Below are positions 43,670 to 52,738 of a stretch of 64,000 nucleotides of DNA, piece after piece. Source of the stretch: Chlorogloea sp. CCALA 695 (GTDB lineage Bacteria > Cyanobacteriota > Cyanobacteriia > Cyanobacteriales > Chroococcidiopsidaceae); contig NZ_PVWN01000015.1 in assembly GCF_003003885.1 (NCBI RefSeq), positions 1 to 64,000 of the forward strand, in the 5' to 3' direction. The notes beneath the pieces are model-generated. The model was not told the origin of the DNA. It ran no database searches and saw nothing but the letters and a program-made list of their open reading frames with translations. Positions within the stretch are counted from its first letter, which is position 1; each line of letters begins with the position of its first letter. Made by a program: the position numbers and the translations under genes.

Positions 43670-45292
43670 GTGACTGCTTTTGCTGCTGAAAGACTGCTAT
43701 TTACTCCTGCTACCCCTGACACCGACGCTATCGAGACTATTTTTGCCTTTCCCAACGAATACACGGTAGGCATTACTAGCTTAGGCTATCAAGTCGTATG
43801 GGCTACTTTGGCAATGCGTTCGGATGTAGCTGTTAGTCGCTTATTTACTGATGTACGCGAACAATTACCCCCTTCGCCGGAATTGCTTGGCTTTTCCTGT
43901 TCTTGGGAGCTAGATTACGTTAATATTCTCAATTTGCTCGAATCTCTCCAAATCCCAATTCGAGCCGCTAATAGAGATGAAAATCATCCTTTAGTTTTTG
44001 GTGGTGGTACGGTATTTAGTGCTAATCCCGAACCTTTTGCAGATTTTTTTGACATCATCTTGTTAGGTGATGGGGAAAATTTATTAGATAACTTTTTAGA
44101 CGCATACAAGCAAGTTAGAAATGCTGATAAAAGGACGCAATTAATTCACTTAGCACAAATACCAGGGATTTATATTCCTAGCTTATACGAGGTAATTTAT
44201 ACCGAAAAAACAGGGGGTATAAAATCAATTCAACCAGTTACAAATAAAATTCCTAGCTATGTAGATAAACAGACTTATCGAGGTAATGTTTTATCGGCTT
44301 CAACGGTAGTTACCCAAAAAGCCGCTTGGGAAAATATCTACATGGTAGAAGTGGTGCGTAGTTGTCCTGAAATGTGCCGTTTTTGCCTTGCAAGTTACTT
44401 AACCTTACCTTTTCGGACTGCAAGCTTGGAATCGTCTTTAATTCCCGCAATTGAGCGCGGATTAGCTGTAACTAATAGATTAGGCTTACTTGGTGCGTCA
44501 GTTACTCAACATCCAGAGTTTGAAACTTTACTCGATTATTTAAGTAAACCACAGTATGATAATGTGCGTTTAAGTATTGCTTCGGTACGTACAAATACAG
44601 TTACCCAAAAGTTAGCAGAAACTTTAGCAAAACGAGATACGCGATCGCTTACAATTGCTGTAGAAAGTGGATCTCCTCGTATCCGCCAAATTGTCAATAA
44701 AAAACTAAATAACGATGAGATTATTACTGCTGCAATTAACGCCAAAGCAGGGGGATTAAAGGCCTTAAAGCTATACGGAATGGTCGGTGTACCAGGGGAA
44801 GAAGTAGAAGATGTCGAACAAACTGTAACGATGATGAGGTCGATTAAAAAGGCTGCTCCCGGCTTGCGTTTGACCCTCGGATGCAGTACCTTTGTGCCAA
44901 AAGCACATACACCTTTTCAATGGTTTGGTGTCAAACCTCAAGCTGAGAAACGCTTACAGTTATTGCAAAAACAGTTGAAACCTCAAGGTATAGATTTTCG
45001 CCCAGAAAGCTACAATTGGTCGGTTATTCAAGCATTATTGTCTAGAGGCGATCGCAGATTGTCTTATTTGCTAGAATTAACTCGGCATTATGGCGACACT
45101 TTGGGTAGTTATCGCCGTGCTTTTAAGGAGTTACGGGGACAAATTCCAGAAATGGAGTTTTATGTTTATCAAACTTGGTCTACTGAGCAGATATTACCTT
45201 GGGAACATTTGCAAATAGCTTTACCAAAATCTACACTAATCAAGCACCTAGCAACGGCGGAAGCAGAATTTAATTTATTAGCAGCAAGTTAA
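43670..45292 (+). CDS. B12-binding-domain radical SAM protein
   Basis: Predicted 540-residue iron-sulfur enzyme. The N-terminal domain (to about 190) resembles a cobalamin-binding-type fold (LGFSCSWELDYVNILNLLES, VFGGGTVFSANPEPFADFFD). The radical SAM core has the CxxxCxxC cluster motif in RSCPEMCRFC (about residues 230-240), with VESGSPRIRQIVNKKLN and LKLYGMVGVPGE downstream. The start is GTG 43670 after an AT-rich leader. It matches the TIGR03960-type group, whose reaction is unknown. The 3' gap to the pentapeptide gene is only 11 bp. Confidence 0.88.
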   Translation: MTAFAAERLLFTPATPDTDAIETIFAFPNEYTVGITSLGYQVVWATLAMRSDVAVSRLFTDVREQLPPSPELLGFSCSWELDYVNILNLLESLQIPIRAANRDENHPLVFGGGTVFSANPEPFADFFDIILLGDGENLLDNFLDAYKQVRNADKRTQLIHLAQIPGIYIPSLYEVIYTEKTGGIKSIQPVTNKIPSYVDKQTYRGNVLSASTVVTQKAAWENIYMVEVVRSCPEMCRFCLASYLTLPFRTASLESSLIPAIERGLAVTNRLGLLGASVTQHPEFETLLDYLSKPQYDNVRLSIASVRTNTVTQKLAETLAKRDTRSLTIAVESGSPRIRQIVNKKLNNDEIITAAINAKAGGLKALKLYGMVGVPGEEVEDVEQTVTMMRSIKKAAPGLRLTLGCSTFVPKAHTPFQWFGVKPQAEKRLQLLQKQLKPQGIDFRPESYNWSVIQALLSRGDRRLSYLLELTRHYGDTLGSYRRAFKELRGQIPEMEFYVYQTWSTEQILPWEHLQIALPKSTLIKHLATAEAEFNLLAAS

Positions 45293-45303
45293 ATATTAGA
45301 TAA

Positions 45304-45783
45304 ATGCTAACTCAAAATCTTCATCAAACAAGTATAGACTTTTTAGAAAAGTCGCCACAAAAACGCTTGCTAATTCTCAAAGAAATGGGTTTAGCTCGTT
45401 ATGCAAACTTTTTGACTATTATGCCTCTTGCCGAACCTAATATAGCCTGCATAATGCGCTTTTTTAGCAACCCTACTAAAGCTAAGTTTCCTAACTTGCA
45501 AGGTGCAGAGCTATCTGGGTTAGTTTTAGATGGTGTAAACTTTATTCGCGGCGATTTATCGAGGGCAAATTTAAGTAATAGTAGTTTAGTTGATGCAGAT
45601 TTAATATTCGCTAACTTTACTAACGCCAACTTGGATAACGCCATTCTTCAAGGAGCAACTTTAAACGAAACGCTATGGCTTGGTACGTCCGTAAAAAATT
45701 GTAACTTTGGCGCAGGAATTGGCATTACAAATAAGCAGCGTCAGGAATTAGTAAGTTGCGGTGCAATGTTTACTGGCAATTGA
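45304..45783 (+). CDS. Pentapeptide-repeat protein
   Basis: Predicted 159-residue protein. Residues about 65-140 form a run of A(D/N)Lxx-type pentapeptides (GAELSG, ADLIFANFTNANLDNAIL), which build a right-handed beta-helix. The N-terminal 60 residues are helical (FLEKSPQKRLLILKEMGLAR). Pentapeptide proteins are common in cyanobacteria with mostly unknown roles. It follows the radical SAM gene by 11 bp and is probably co-transcribed. Confidence 0.87.
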   Translation: MLTQNLHQTSIDFLEKSPQKRLLILKEMGLARYANFLTIMPLAEPNIACIMRFFSNPTKAKFPNLQGAELSGLVLDGVNFIRGDLSRANLSNSSLVDADLIFANFTNANLDNAILQGATLNETLWLGTSVKNCNFGAGIGITNKQRQELVSCGAMFTGN

Positions 45784-45826
45784 CCCGTCTTAACAATACA
45801 CGCGATCGCCTAAACAATTAAATATT

Positions 45827-46768
45827 TTACCAATCTAGTTTAGGCTGATAAGCAGGTATCAAGATTGTTCCTGCAACTTTAGATAATAAGGAAAATTTAA
45901 AGCGAATTTGCCGATATTTAGAGGAGTCATTTTTGAAATAACTCCATAGTAATTTACCTGCTTTTATTCCTGTTTGTCGTCCTCTAGATTCTTCTAACAC
46001 TTTGTAGATTAAATATTGGTAAAGAGCAGTTAAACTTTCACTTTTTAGAGACTGGAGGTGTTGGGGAGCTTGGCGGTAATATTGGTCAATAATTCGTAAA
46101 GATACTGCTTCCATTTTAAAAACATTGCTTGAGGCGGAAACAGTAGTTATTCGGTATAAAATTTGTGGGGATGGAACTGCAACAAAATGATAGCGCGAGG
46201 CTAATCTTAAATACATATCCCAATCTTCCGCAGGAGTGAATGATTGATTAAATCCACCTACTTCTCTTAAAGCTTGGGTGCGAACCAGTATATTAGAGCC
46301 ATTAGCTAAAAAATTACTTTTCAAAAGCTCTGCGTACACATCCCCATTTACAGTGTAGTGAGCGCCTGCTCTTAAAAATTGACTATTTTCATCAATATGG
46401 TCAGTCCAACTGTAGGCTACTCCTGCTTGAGGATTATTTTGTAAGGCTTTGAGTTGAGTTTCTAGCTTGTCTAGTGTCCACAAATCGTCTGCATCTAAAA
46501 AGCTAATAAACTCACCCTCCGCTTGAGAAATTCCCCGATTGCGACTAGCTGATACGCCAGCATTAGTATAAGAAAATACCTTAAGGCGCGGATCTTTTAT
46601 ACCAGTGATAATATCTAAAGTTGAGTCTTGGGAACCATCGTTAACTACAATTAATTCTAAGTTTCTCCAAGTTTGATTTAAAACTGATTCAATGGTTTCA
46701 AAAATAGTTTTTTCACTATTAAAAGCTGGAATAATTATAGATATTAGAGGTGTGCTTGTTAATGTCAT
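45827..46768 (-). CDS. Family 2 glycosyltransferase
   Basis: Predicted 313-residue GT-A enzyme: SIIIPAFNSEKTIFETIESV start, VNDGSQDSTLD nucleotide-binding segment, SFLDADDLW as the DxD metal site, and AEDWDMYLRLASRY as the acceptor-side ED motif. The C-terminal about 80 residues are basic and amphipathic. There is no transmembrane segment. Single gene, convergent with the pentapeptide gene. Donor and acceptor are unknown; exopolysaccharide or lipid glycosylation is likely. Confidence 0.92.
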   Translation of the reverse strand: MTLTSTPLISIIIPAFNSEKTIFETIESVLNQTWRNLELIVVNDGSQDSTLDIITGIKDPRLKVFSYTNAGVSASRNRGISQAEGEFISFLDADDLWTLDKLETQLKALQNNPQAGVAYSWTDHIDENSQFLRAGAHYTVNGDVYAELLKSNFLANGSNILVRTQALREVGGFNQSFTPAEDWDMYLRLASRYHFVAVPSPQILYRITTVSASSNVFKMEAVSLRIIDQYYRQAPQHLQSLKSESLTALYQYLIYKVLEESRGRQTGIKAGKLLWSYFKNDSSKYRQIRFKFSLLSKVAGTILIPAYQPKLDW

Positions 46769-46921
46769 TATGGCGATCGCTGATTTCCTCTACTTTTATG
46801 TACATAATAAAGTAGATTTGTCAATATATAAGAGAAAGTTTCAAAGTTTAAAAAATCGATTAACCTAGCTTGATATGCGTAGAACATAGTTAATATAAAT
46901 TGTAGTAATTAGATAGATCAT

Positions 46922-47707
46922 ATGCTCGTTAATTTAATTGCTGATTATGGCAACGGCGATCCAGCCTTTACAGAAGTAACGCAACGGCTTTCTATGGGCT
47001 TACCTAATGCTCAAATTTATTGTCTCTCTGTACCGCCTTTTAGTACCTTAGCGACAGGCTTCTGGATTGCTCAATTAGGGCTTAATCCAGGCGCAGAAAA
47101 CCGCTTAATTTACCACAACTGCGCCCCCCGTCAAGATGACTCCGAACCAAGGATAGATAATGAAGGTGAAGGACTTACTTATGCACTCTTGCCTAATGGA
47201 GTCAAAGTAGTAGGAGTAATTGCAGGTTATACTTTGTCCTTCATTAAAGACTATGCCGAAGTTATCCACAGTATAAAAGTATCACGCGCAGGTTCGCAAT
47301 TTCGCTCCCGCGATGTGTTTCCAATCGCCACTATAGCGATCGCAAATGGAGACTTTAGCCTGCTAGGAGACGAGTTAAACCCCAATCAAATACCGAATGT
47401 ACCAGGCGATCGCGTAGCTTGGGTTGATGGCTACGGTAATATTAAAACTACAATTTCTAGCGATAGTCTTAGTTTAAAACCAGAATCTAAAGTAGTAATC
47501 AGAGTTGGCGATGTAGTCAGCGACGCGGTTTATTCTGACGGTAGCTTTAAAGTCCCTGAAGGAACATTAGCCTTTTCTCCTGGTAGTTCGGGTTGGGATA
47601 AAAATGGTCAACCTCTGCGGTGGATGGAGTTATTTTTGCGCGGGGGAAATGCTTGGGAACGTTTTGGCAAACCCCGGATTAATCAAGTTGTGACAATCTT
47701 AAATTAG
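46922..47707 (+). CDS. SAM hydroxide adenosyltransferase-type protein (DUF62)
   Basis: Predicted 261-residue protein of the DUF62 family, which includes SAM hydrolases and the fluorinase/chlorinase enzymes. NLIADYGNGDPAFTEVTQRL at the N-terminus holds the conserved aspartates, with VAWVDGYGNIKTTIS and ELFLRGGNAWERFG in the C-terminal barrel. The family mostly hydrolyses SAM to adenosine and methionine; halogenase activity is restricted to a few members and is not implied. A MITE-like element starts right at its stop codon. Confidence 0.85.
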   Translation: MLVNLIADYGNGDPAFTEVTQRLSMGLPNAQIYCLSVPPFSTLATGFWIAQLGLNPGAENRLIYHNCAPRQDDSEPRIDNEGEGLTYALLPNGVKVVGVIAGYTLSFIKDYAEVIHSIKVSRAGSQFRSRDVFPIATIAIANGDFSLLGDELNPNQIPNVPGDRVAWVDGYGNIKTTISSDSLSLKPESKVVIRVGDVVSDAVYSDGSFKVPEGTLAFSPGSSGWDKNGQPLRWMELFLRGGNAWERFGKPRINQVVTILN

Positions 47708-47826
47708 GTAATGGGTAATTGGTAATTGGTAGTAATTTCAATGAACAATTCCCAATGCGGTATGAATGAGGGAGACAAAAGAGTTGCAGAAAGGGAAAAT
47801 CATCATACTTTCAGCAACGCCTTAAA
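47707..47826 (-). repeat. MITE-like element plus heptamer repeats, copy B (inverted relative to copy A)
   Basis: Tandem AATGGGT/AATTGGT units (47707-47732) followed by about 80 bases whose reverse complement matches 26494-26568, including TTGCTGAAAGTATGATGA and ATACCGCATTGGGAATTG. It fills most of the gap between DUF62 and coaX. No transposase is encoded. Confidence 0.75.
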
Positions 47827-47860
47827 TTAAGGAGAGTTTTACAGAGCGCTCGCTAGTAGC

Positions 47861-48646
47861 ATGGTTAATAAATCTATTTGGCTGGCTTTAGCGATCGGCA
47901 ATTCTCGGCTACACTGGGCTTTGTTTAAAGGCGAAGAACTCTGTTGTAGTTGGGATACAGATTATTTGGCGGCTACTTCCATTCAACTATTAGCCTCTGG
48001 AAGTTGGGATGATTTACCCTTAGAGATATTAGTTGGAGAAGATTTTGCTTATCCCTTATCTTTGTATTTGGTTTCTGTAGTACCTAGCCAAACTGAGCTT
48101 TGGCAAACTTACCCAAATATACAAGTAATTACTTTAAATGAAATACCGCTTAAAAATATATATTCTACCTTGGGGAGCGATCGCGCTTTAGCTTTGTGGG
48201 GTGCAAAAGAAACCTACAGTTTACCTATATTAGTTATTGACTCTGGTACAGCGCTTACTTTTACAGGAAGTGATGCCAATTTTGCTTTCGTAGGTGGAGC
48301 AATTTTACCGGGATTAAGCTTACAATTTCTGGCTTTGAGTCAAAAAACCGCTAATCTATCTATCACCGAACTACCTACACAATTACCCCCGTACTTTGCG
48401 ACAAATACGACTCAATCAATCCAAAGTGGGATAATTTATACTTTAATTGCTGGAATCCAAAGCTTTATAGAGAAATGGTTGCAGATGTACCCAAATAGCC
48501 AAGTAATATTAACCGGAGGCGATCGCACAATTCTACATAGTTATCTTAATTCCCAGTTTCCTAATTTAGCTGAGAAAATCAAGTGCGATCGCAATTTAAT
48601 TTTTTGGGGAATCCAAGCTTACCGAAAAGCGCAAAATTTAAGCTAG
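47861..48646 (+). CDS. coaX: Pantothenate kinase, type III
   Basis: Predicted 261-residue CoaX kinase, first step of coenzyme A synthesis. The N-terminal phosphate loop is LALAIGNSRLHWALFKG, as in cyanobacterial CoaX, where the usual DxGN aspartate is replaced. LVIDSGTALTFTG gives the second catalytic aspartate, followed by GGAILPGLSLQ and VILTGGDRTILHS. An AAGGAGAG lies about 25 bases upstream. Its end overlaps the convergent NUDIX gene by 9 bp. Confidence 0.93.
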   Translation: MVNKSIWLALAIGNSRLHWALFKGEELCCSWDTDYLAATSIQLLASGSWDDLPLEILVGEDFAYPLSLYLVSVVPSQTELWQTYPNIQVITLNEIPLKNIYSTLGSDRALALWGAKETYSLPILVIDSGTALTFTGSDANFAFVGGAILPGLSLQFLALSQKTANLSITELPTQLPPYFATNTTQSIQSGIIYTLIAGIQSFIEKWLQMYPNSQVILTGGDRTILHSYLNSQFPNLAEKIKCDRNLIFWGIQAYRKAQNLS

Positions 48647-49093
48647 AGTTGTCAAATTATCTAAATAATCTTGCAATTGTCGTCTGTGATCGTGAGCAAG
48701 TCTACCTTCTGGTAAAGAATCTAAATTAAAAGCTTGAATATTCAATACTTCTAACTTGTCTTTAATTGCCATTACTCCTGTAACTTCTGCTTCCACTACA
48801 ATACAAATTGAGTGCATTCTTGGATCGCGATCAGGTGCGGAATACACGCCAACTAAGCGGCGAATTTTAACAACTTCTAAACCCGTTTCTTCTGCTAATT
48901 CGCGCTTTACAGCCGTTGGGACATCTTCACCCCAATCTACTATTCCTCCCGGAAGCGCCCACAAGCCATTATCGCGCCTTTGAATTAATACAATCCGACC
49001 ATCGGGTAAAATCGGAATAACACTCGTACCTGTTATCGGGTGACGAATAATTAACCCCAGTACCGTCCGAATAATTTGCCATAAACGGCTCAT
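48638..49093 (-). CDS. NUDIX hydrolase
   Basis: Predicted 151-residue pyrophosphohydrolase. The NUDIX box is complete: GGIVDWGEDVPTAVKRELAE followed by ETGLEV. An N-terminal helix (LWQIIRTVLGLIIRHPIT) precedes it. Substrate class (nucleoside diphosphate derivative, dinucleotide or dNTP) cannot be read from this. It overlaps coaX tail to tail by 9 bp. Confidence 0.93.
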   Translation of the reverse strand: MSRLWQIIRTVLGLIIRHPITGTSVIPILPDGRIVLIQRRDNGLWALPGGIVDWGEDVPTAVKRELAEETGLEVVKIRRLVGVYSAPDRDPRMHSICIVVEAEVTGVMAIKDKLEVLNIQAFNLDSLPEGRLAHDHRRQLQDYLDNLTTLA

Positions 49094-49125
49094 AGCTAAA
49101 ATAATCCACTTTTTATAAAACTAAC

Positions 49126-50613
49126 CTAACAACGCCGCAAAGATACCAGTAGTAAAACAACTTCATCTATCGCTTGTCTAATTGTTGCCGAGCTTTGGTC
49201 AGATTGATTGATAATAATACTAAAAACAAGCGGCTCGTAATTTGGCGCGTTAATATATCCTGATAAAGCTAGAACCCCGCTCATTGTTCCTGTTTTGGCG
49301 CTAACAACGCCTTGAGCCGGGGTGTTTTTCAAGCGATTAACCAAAGTACCACTAACCCCCGCCACAGGCAAAGAAGCCCGATATATAGCCGCATATTGCG
49401 ATGATGCCATAGCGCTCAAAGTTTGAGCGATCGCATCTGGACTAACTAAATTATGCCGCGACAATCCCGAACCATCAGCCATAATATAACCTTTGGGATC
49501 TACCCCTAAGTTTGTCAAAGCTTGTTTAACGGCAATTAGCCCTTTTTGCGAGTTACTATCAAAGGAATTTACTTTACTTCCCAACGTGCGTAACAACGCT
49601 TCTGCATACAAGTTATTGCTATTAAGATTTGCCTCTACCAATAATTGCGATAATGGGGGCGAATTTACGGCGGCAATTTCTGGCGCGTTGGCTAATTGCT
49701 TTTCAACTTCAACAATATTTAGCCTAACCCTATTGCTATTGTCTTTAATCCCTTCAATTAATAACACCCGGCGCAAGTGTTGGATAAAGTTTTCTGCGGG
49801 ATTGATCACAGCTAGAGAAACTAATTCCGGCGGAGAATTAATACTTAAGCGTCCGCTAAGATGCAATATACCGCTCAAATCCCGATTTAATTCAACTTCT
49901 GTGGGTTCTCCTGGCTTTACTGTTACTGACTGATTATCAACACTTTGCCATTGTGTCGCCGCAATGGGATCGCTCCAAACAAGGCGCAATGGTTGACCTA
50001 TTTGTTGAGGCAACAACTGTAACGTTACAGCATTTTGATTGATAATTAAGCTGCCAATCGGTGCGCCGTAATCTGCCTGAATGTCTCCCCATTCCCAGTC
50101 TGGATTGATAATATCGTCAGTGCGACTTCTCTCTACTGCTAAATAGGTCAATTGCCTAACTCCTGTCAGCTTCAACTGCCTTGCTAAAGCTGTAAGCTGA
50201 ACATCGGTCAAACTTGGATCGCCGCGTCCCACAAGGCGCAATAGACCGCTATCTGTACCGTAAATAGAAGTACGAATGCGATAATTTGCCCCTAGTTGCT
50301 GCAAAGCCGCCGCCGCCAGTAACAGTTTGAGATTTGAAGCGGGAATAAAATATTTATCCGAGTCGCGGCTATAAAGACTTTGACTATTATTTAACTTATT
50401 AACGACAATTCCCCAACGTGCTTGACTAAATTGTGGGCGATTAGTAATTGTTTCTATCGCCTTACCAAGCTGCGCGGGACAGATAACCGGATTAACTTCT
50501 ACCGTTTTTGTTGGGGTAGATGGTTTAGTTTGGGCTACGGCTTGCTCAATATTTAACTGTGTATAGAGCAATAGTAAGATTAAGCCGATTCTTTTAGTAA
50601 TATTATTTTGCAT
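49126..50613 (-). CDS. dacB: D-alanyl-D-alanine carboxypeptidase / endopeptidase (S13, PBP4 type)
   Basis: Predicted 495-residue exported penicillin-binding protein. Signal sequence to about residue 27 (IGLILLLLYTQLNIEQAVAQ). The catalytic SxxK is in PASNLKLL, the SxN-type motif in DGSGLSRHN, and KTG in VSAKTGTMSG. The large insert between the first two motifs is typical of class C PBP4. It trims or cleaves peptidoglycan cross-links in the periplasm. It is divergent in function from the ilvB gene upstream, which ends with its own terminator. Confidence 0.94.
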   Translation of the reverse strand: MQNNITKRIGLILLLLYTQLNIEQAVAQTKPSTPTKTVEVNPVICPAQLGKAIETITNRPQFSQARWGIVVNKLNNSQSLYSRDSDKYFIPASNLKLLLAAAALQQLGANYRIRTSIYGTDSGLLRLVGRGDPSLTDVQLTALARQLKLTGVRQLTYLAVERSRTDDIINPDWEWGDIQADYGAPIGSLIINQNAVTLQLLPQQIGQPLRLVWSDPIAATQWQSVDNQSVTVKPGEPTEVELNRDLSGILHLSGRLSINSPPELVSLAVINPAENFIQHLRRVLLIEGIKDNSNRVRLNIVEVEKQLANAPEIAAVNSPPLSQLLVEANLNSNNLYAEALLRTLGSKVNSFDSNSQKGLIAVKQALTNLGVDPKGYIMADGSGLSRHNLVSPDAIAQTLSAMASSQYAAIYRASLPVAGVSGTLVNRLKNTPAQGVVSAKTGTMSGVLALSGYINAPNYEPLVFSIIINQSDQSSATIRQAIDEVVLLLVSLRRC

Positions 50614-50660
50614 AAAAACTTATAAACTCCGCCAATTGCTAATTAGAGCAGTTTTTAGCC

Positions 50661-50695
50661 AAAAAAAATCGGTGAGTAACTATTTACCCACCGAT
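50661..50695 (-). terminator. Intrinsic terminator of ilvB
   Basis: On the leftward strand ATCGGTG pairs with CACCGAT (50695-50689 with 50674-50668), extended by an inner GTAA/TTAC pairing, and is followed by eight Us (A-run 50661-50668). Lies between the ilvB stop and the dacB start. Confidence 0.9.
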
Positions 50696-50720
50696 GCTTA
50701 ATTAAGCTAAAGTTACACTT

Positions 50721-52634
50721 TTATAATTTAGTGCCGCACTCAGGACAAAAATTATTACTAAGATTCTTCGCACCGCAGCTACTACAGAAAACTGGCTCTA
50801 CTTGTTCGGGTTTCGGAACATCTTGTAAACCAATCATCTGTGAATTGCTCTTACCAGGGGCAACCATTGGGTAACAATTCTCATCTCTTGTGACATGAGC
50901 ATCTACCAATACTGGGCCATTATGAGCCAACATTTGAGCGATCGCATCGCTTAATTCTTCCCGTTTATCGATTCTAATTCCCTTAATCCCGTAAGCTTGA
51001 GCCAGCATTTCAAAGTTTGGCATCGCATGATCCATATTCGATGACGAATAACGCTCCCCAAAAAATGCCTGCTGCCATTGCCTTACCATTCCTTGCCAAC
51101 CATTATTTACGATTACAATCTTGACATTTATGCCGTAATGTGCAAGCGTACCCAATTCTTGTAAATTCATTTGAAAACTAGCATCGCCACTAATACAAAT
51201 GACTTCTTCAGTAGGCAAGGCAACTTTAGCACCCATTGCGGCGGGTAAACCGTAACCCATAGTCCCCAACCCCGCGCTAGAAATCCACCGCCGGGGGCCA
51301 TTTTTGAGAAACTGTGCTGACCACATTTGATGTTGCCCTACATCTGTTGTGTAGTAAGCATCCGGTGCTTGAGTCGCTAGTTCAAAAATTACCTCTTGAG
51401 GCGACATACTGTCGTTATGATGAGGCACAACTAAAGGGTAATCTCGTCGCCAAGTATAGATGCGATTTAACCATTCTTGAGTTTGATTTGGATTAGTTGC
51501 GCGATCGCCCGATGCTTGACATAAAGCCAATAAATCAATTAAAACCTGCTTGACATCACCAACAATTGGCACTTCTGGGATGCGATTTTTGCCAACTTCT
51601 GCTGGATCGATATCGATGTGAATAACTTTAGCGCGAGAGGCAAATTCGTCTAATTTCCCGGTAACGCGATCGTCAAATCTTGCTCCTACACAAATCAACA
51701 AATCGCACTCACTAACAGAGAAGTTAGCGTAAGCCGTGCCGTGCATTCCCAGCATTCCCAAGGCTAAAGGATGATTTTCATCAAAAGCACCCTTTCCCAT
51801 CAACGTAGTTGTAACCGGAATATTAAATAACTCCGCTACTTGCTTAATTTCGTTATGGGCGCTGGCAGCAATTGCCCCACCACCTACATACAACAAAGGA
51901 CGGCGCGCTTGCTGCATTAATTGCAATGCGGCATTAATTTGACGAGGATTGCCTTTAACAGTAGGACTATACCCTGGCAACTTGACTGTACCGGGTTCTA
52001 CAGGCACATAGTCAAATTCTTCTAACCCCACATCTTTAGGTACGTCAATTAAAACTGGGCCGGGTCGTCCGGTACTAGCAATGTAAAAAGCCTCTGCCAC
52101 AATCCGCGCCATATCTCTAGCATCGCGCACTACATAAGAGTGCTTGACAATCGGCAGCGTGATTCCATAAATATCCGTTTCTTGAAAAGCATCCGTCCCA
52201 ATAGCCCCACGAGGTACTTGCCCAGTTACAATTACCATCGGAATCGAGTCCATCTGCGCTGTCGCAATGCCTGTAACTAAGTTTGTTGCTCCTGGCCCAG
52301 AAGTTGCAAAGCACACGCCTACTTTTCCTGTGGCACGGGCATAACCGTCGGCGGCGTGAGCCGCCCCTTGTTCGTGTCTAACTAAAATATGCTGAATACC
52401 ACCCGCCGCTTCAGCTTTATAAAGCTCGTCATAAAGCGGTAAAATTGCCCCGCCCGGATAGCCAAAAATATGCTCAACGCCGTGACGCTTGAGCGAGTCT
52501 ATTAAAGCAAAACCCCCCGTTGCCCGTCTATCGCTAACTATCGGCGCGATCGCTACTTCTAATTTTACGATTTCTGGAATTATAGAATTATTTGTAATAG
52601 TGGATTCCCCGGCGGGGATATTTTGTGAACGCAC
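50721..52634 (-). CDS. ilvB: Acetolactate synthase large subunit with C-terminal zinc ribbon
   Basis: Predicted 637-residue ThDP enzyme, first common step of branched-chain amino acid synthesis. [20 protein letters not shown] at the start, [19 protein letters not shown] with the catalytic glutamate, and [15 protein letters not shown] for ThDP/Mg binding are all intact. Unlike the usual IlvB it ends with a four-cysteine zinc ribbon: C617-x2-C620 and C630-x2-C633 ([18 protein letters not shown]). I prefer GTG at 52634, which has GAGG 8 bases upstream; a TTG at 52652 would add six residues. A strong terminator follows. The regulatory subunit gene (ilvH/ilvN) is not in the window. Confidence 0.95.
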   Translation of the reverse strand: MRSQNIPAGESTITNNSIIPEIVKLEVAIAPIVSDRRATGGFALIDSLKRHGVEHIFGYPGGAILPLYDELYKAEAAGGIQHILVRHEQGAAHAADGYARATGKVGVCFATSGPGATNLVTGIATAQMDSIPMVIVTGQVPRGAIGTDAFQETDIYGITLPIVKHSYVVRDARDMARIVAEAFYIASTGRPGPVLIDVPKDVGLEEFDYVPVEPGTVKLPGYSPTVKGNPRQINAALQLMQQARRPLLYVGGGAIAASAHNEIKQVAELFNIPVTTTLMGKGAFDENHPLALGMLGMHGTAYANFSVSECDLLICVGARFDDRVTGKLDEFASRAKVIHIDIDPAEVGKNRIPEVPIVGDVKQVLIDLLALCQASGDRATNPNQTQEWLNRIYTWRRDYPLVVPHHNDSMSPQEVIFELATQAPDAYYTTDVGQHQMWSAQFLKNGPRRWISSAGLGTMGYGLPAAMGAKVALPTEEVICISGDASFQMNLQELGTLAHYGINVKIVIVNNGWQGMVRQWQQAFFGERYSSSNMDHAMPNFEMLAQAYGIKGIRIDKREELSDAIAQMLAHNGPVLVDAHVTRDENCYPMVAPGKSNSQMIGLQDVPKPEQVEPVFCSSCGAKNLSNNFCPECGTKL

Positions 52635-52738
52635 TGAGTAAACCTCACACAATTGCTAATTATTTAATAGTAAAGATTTTTTGTATTCAAAAATTCATTT
52701 TAATTGAAAATATTACTTTAGTGGCAACTTTGTCATGG

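Noticed and set aside
46922-47707. Fluorinase/chlorinase activity for the DUF62 protein
   Set aside because: General family features only; most members are SAM hydrolases and no halogenase-specific features could be shown.
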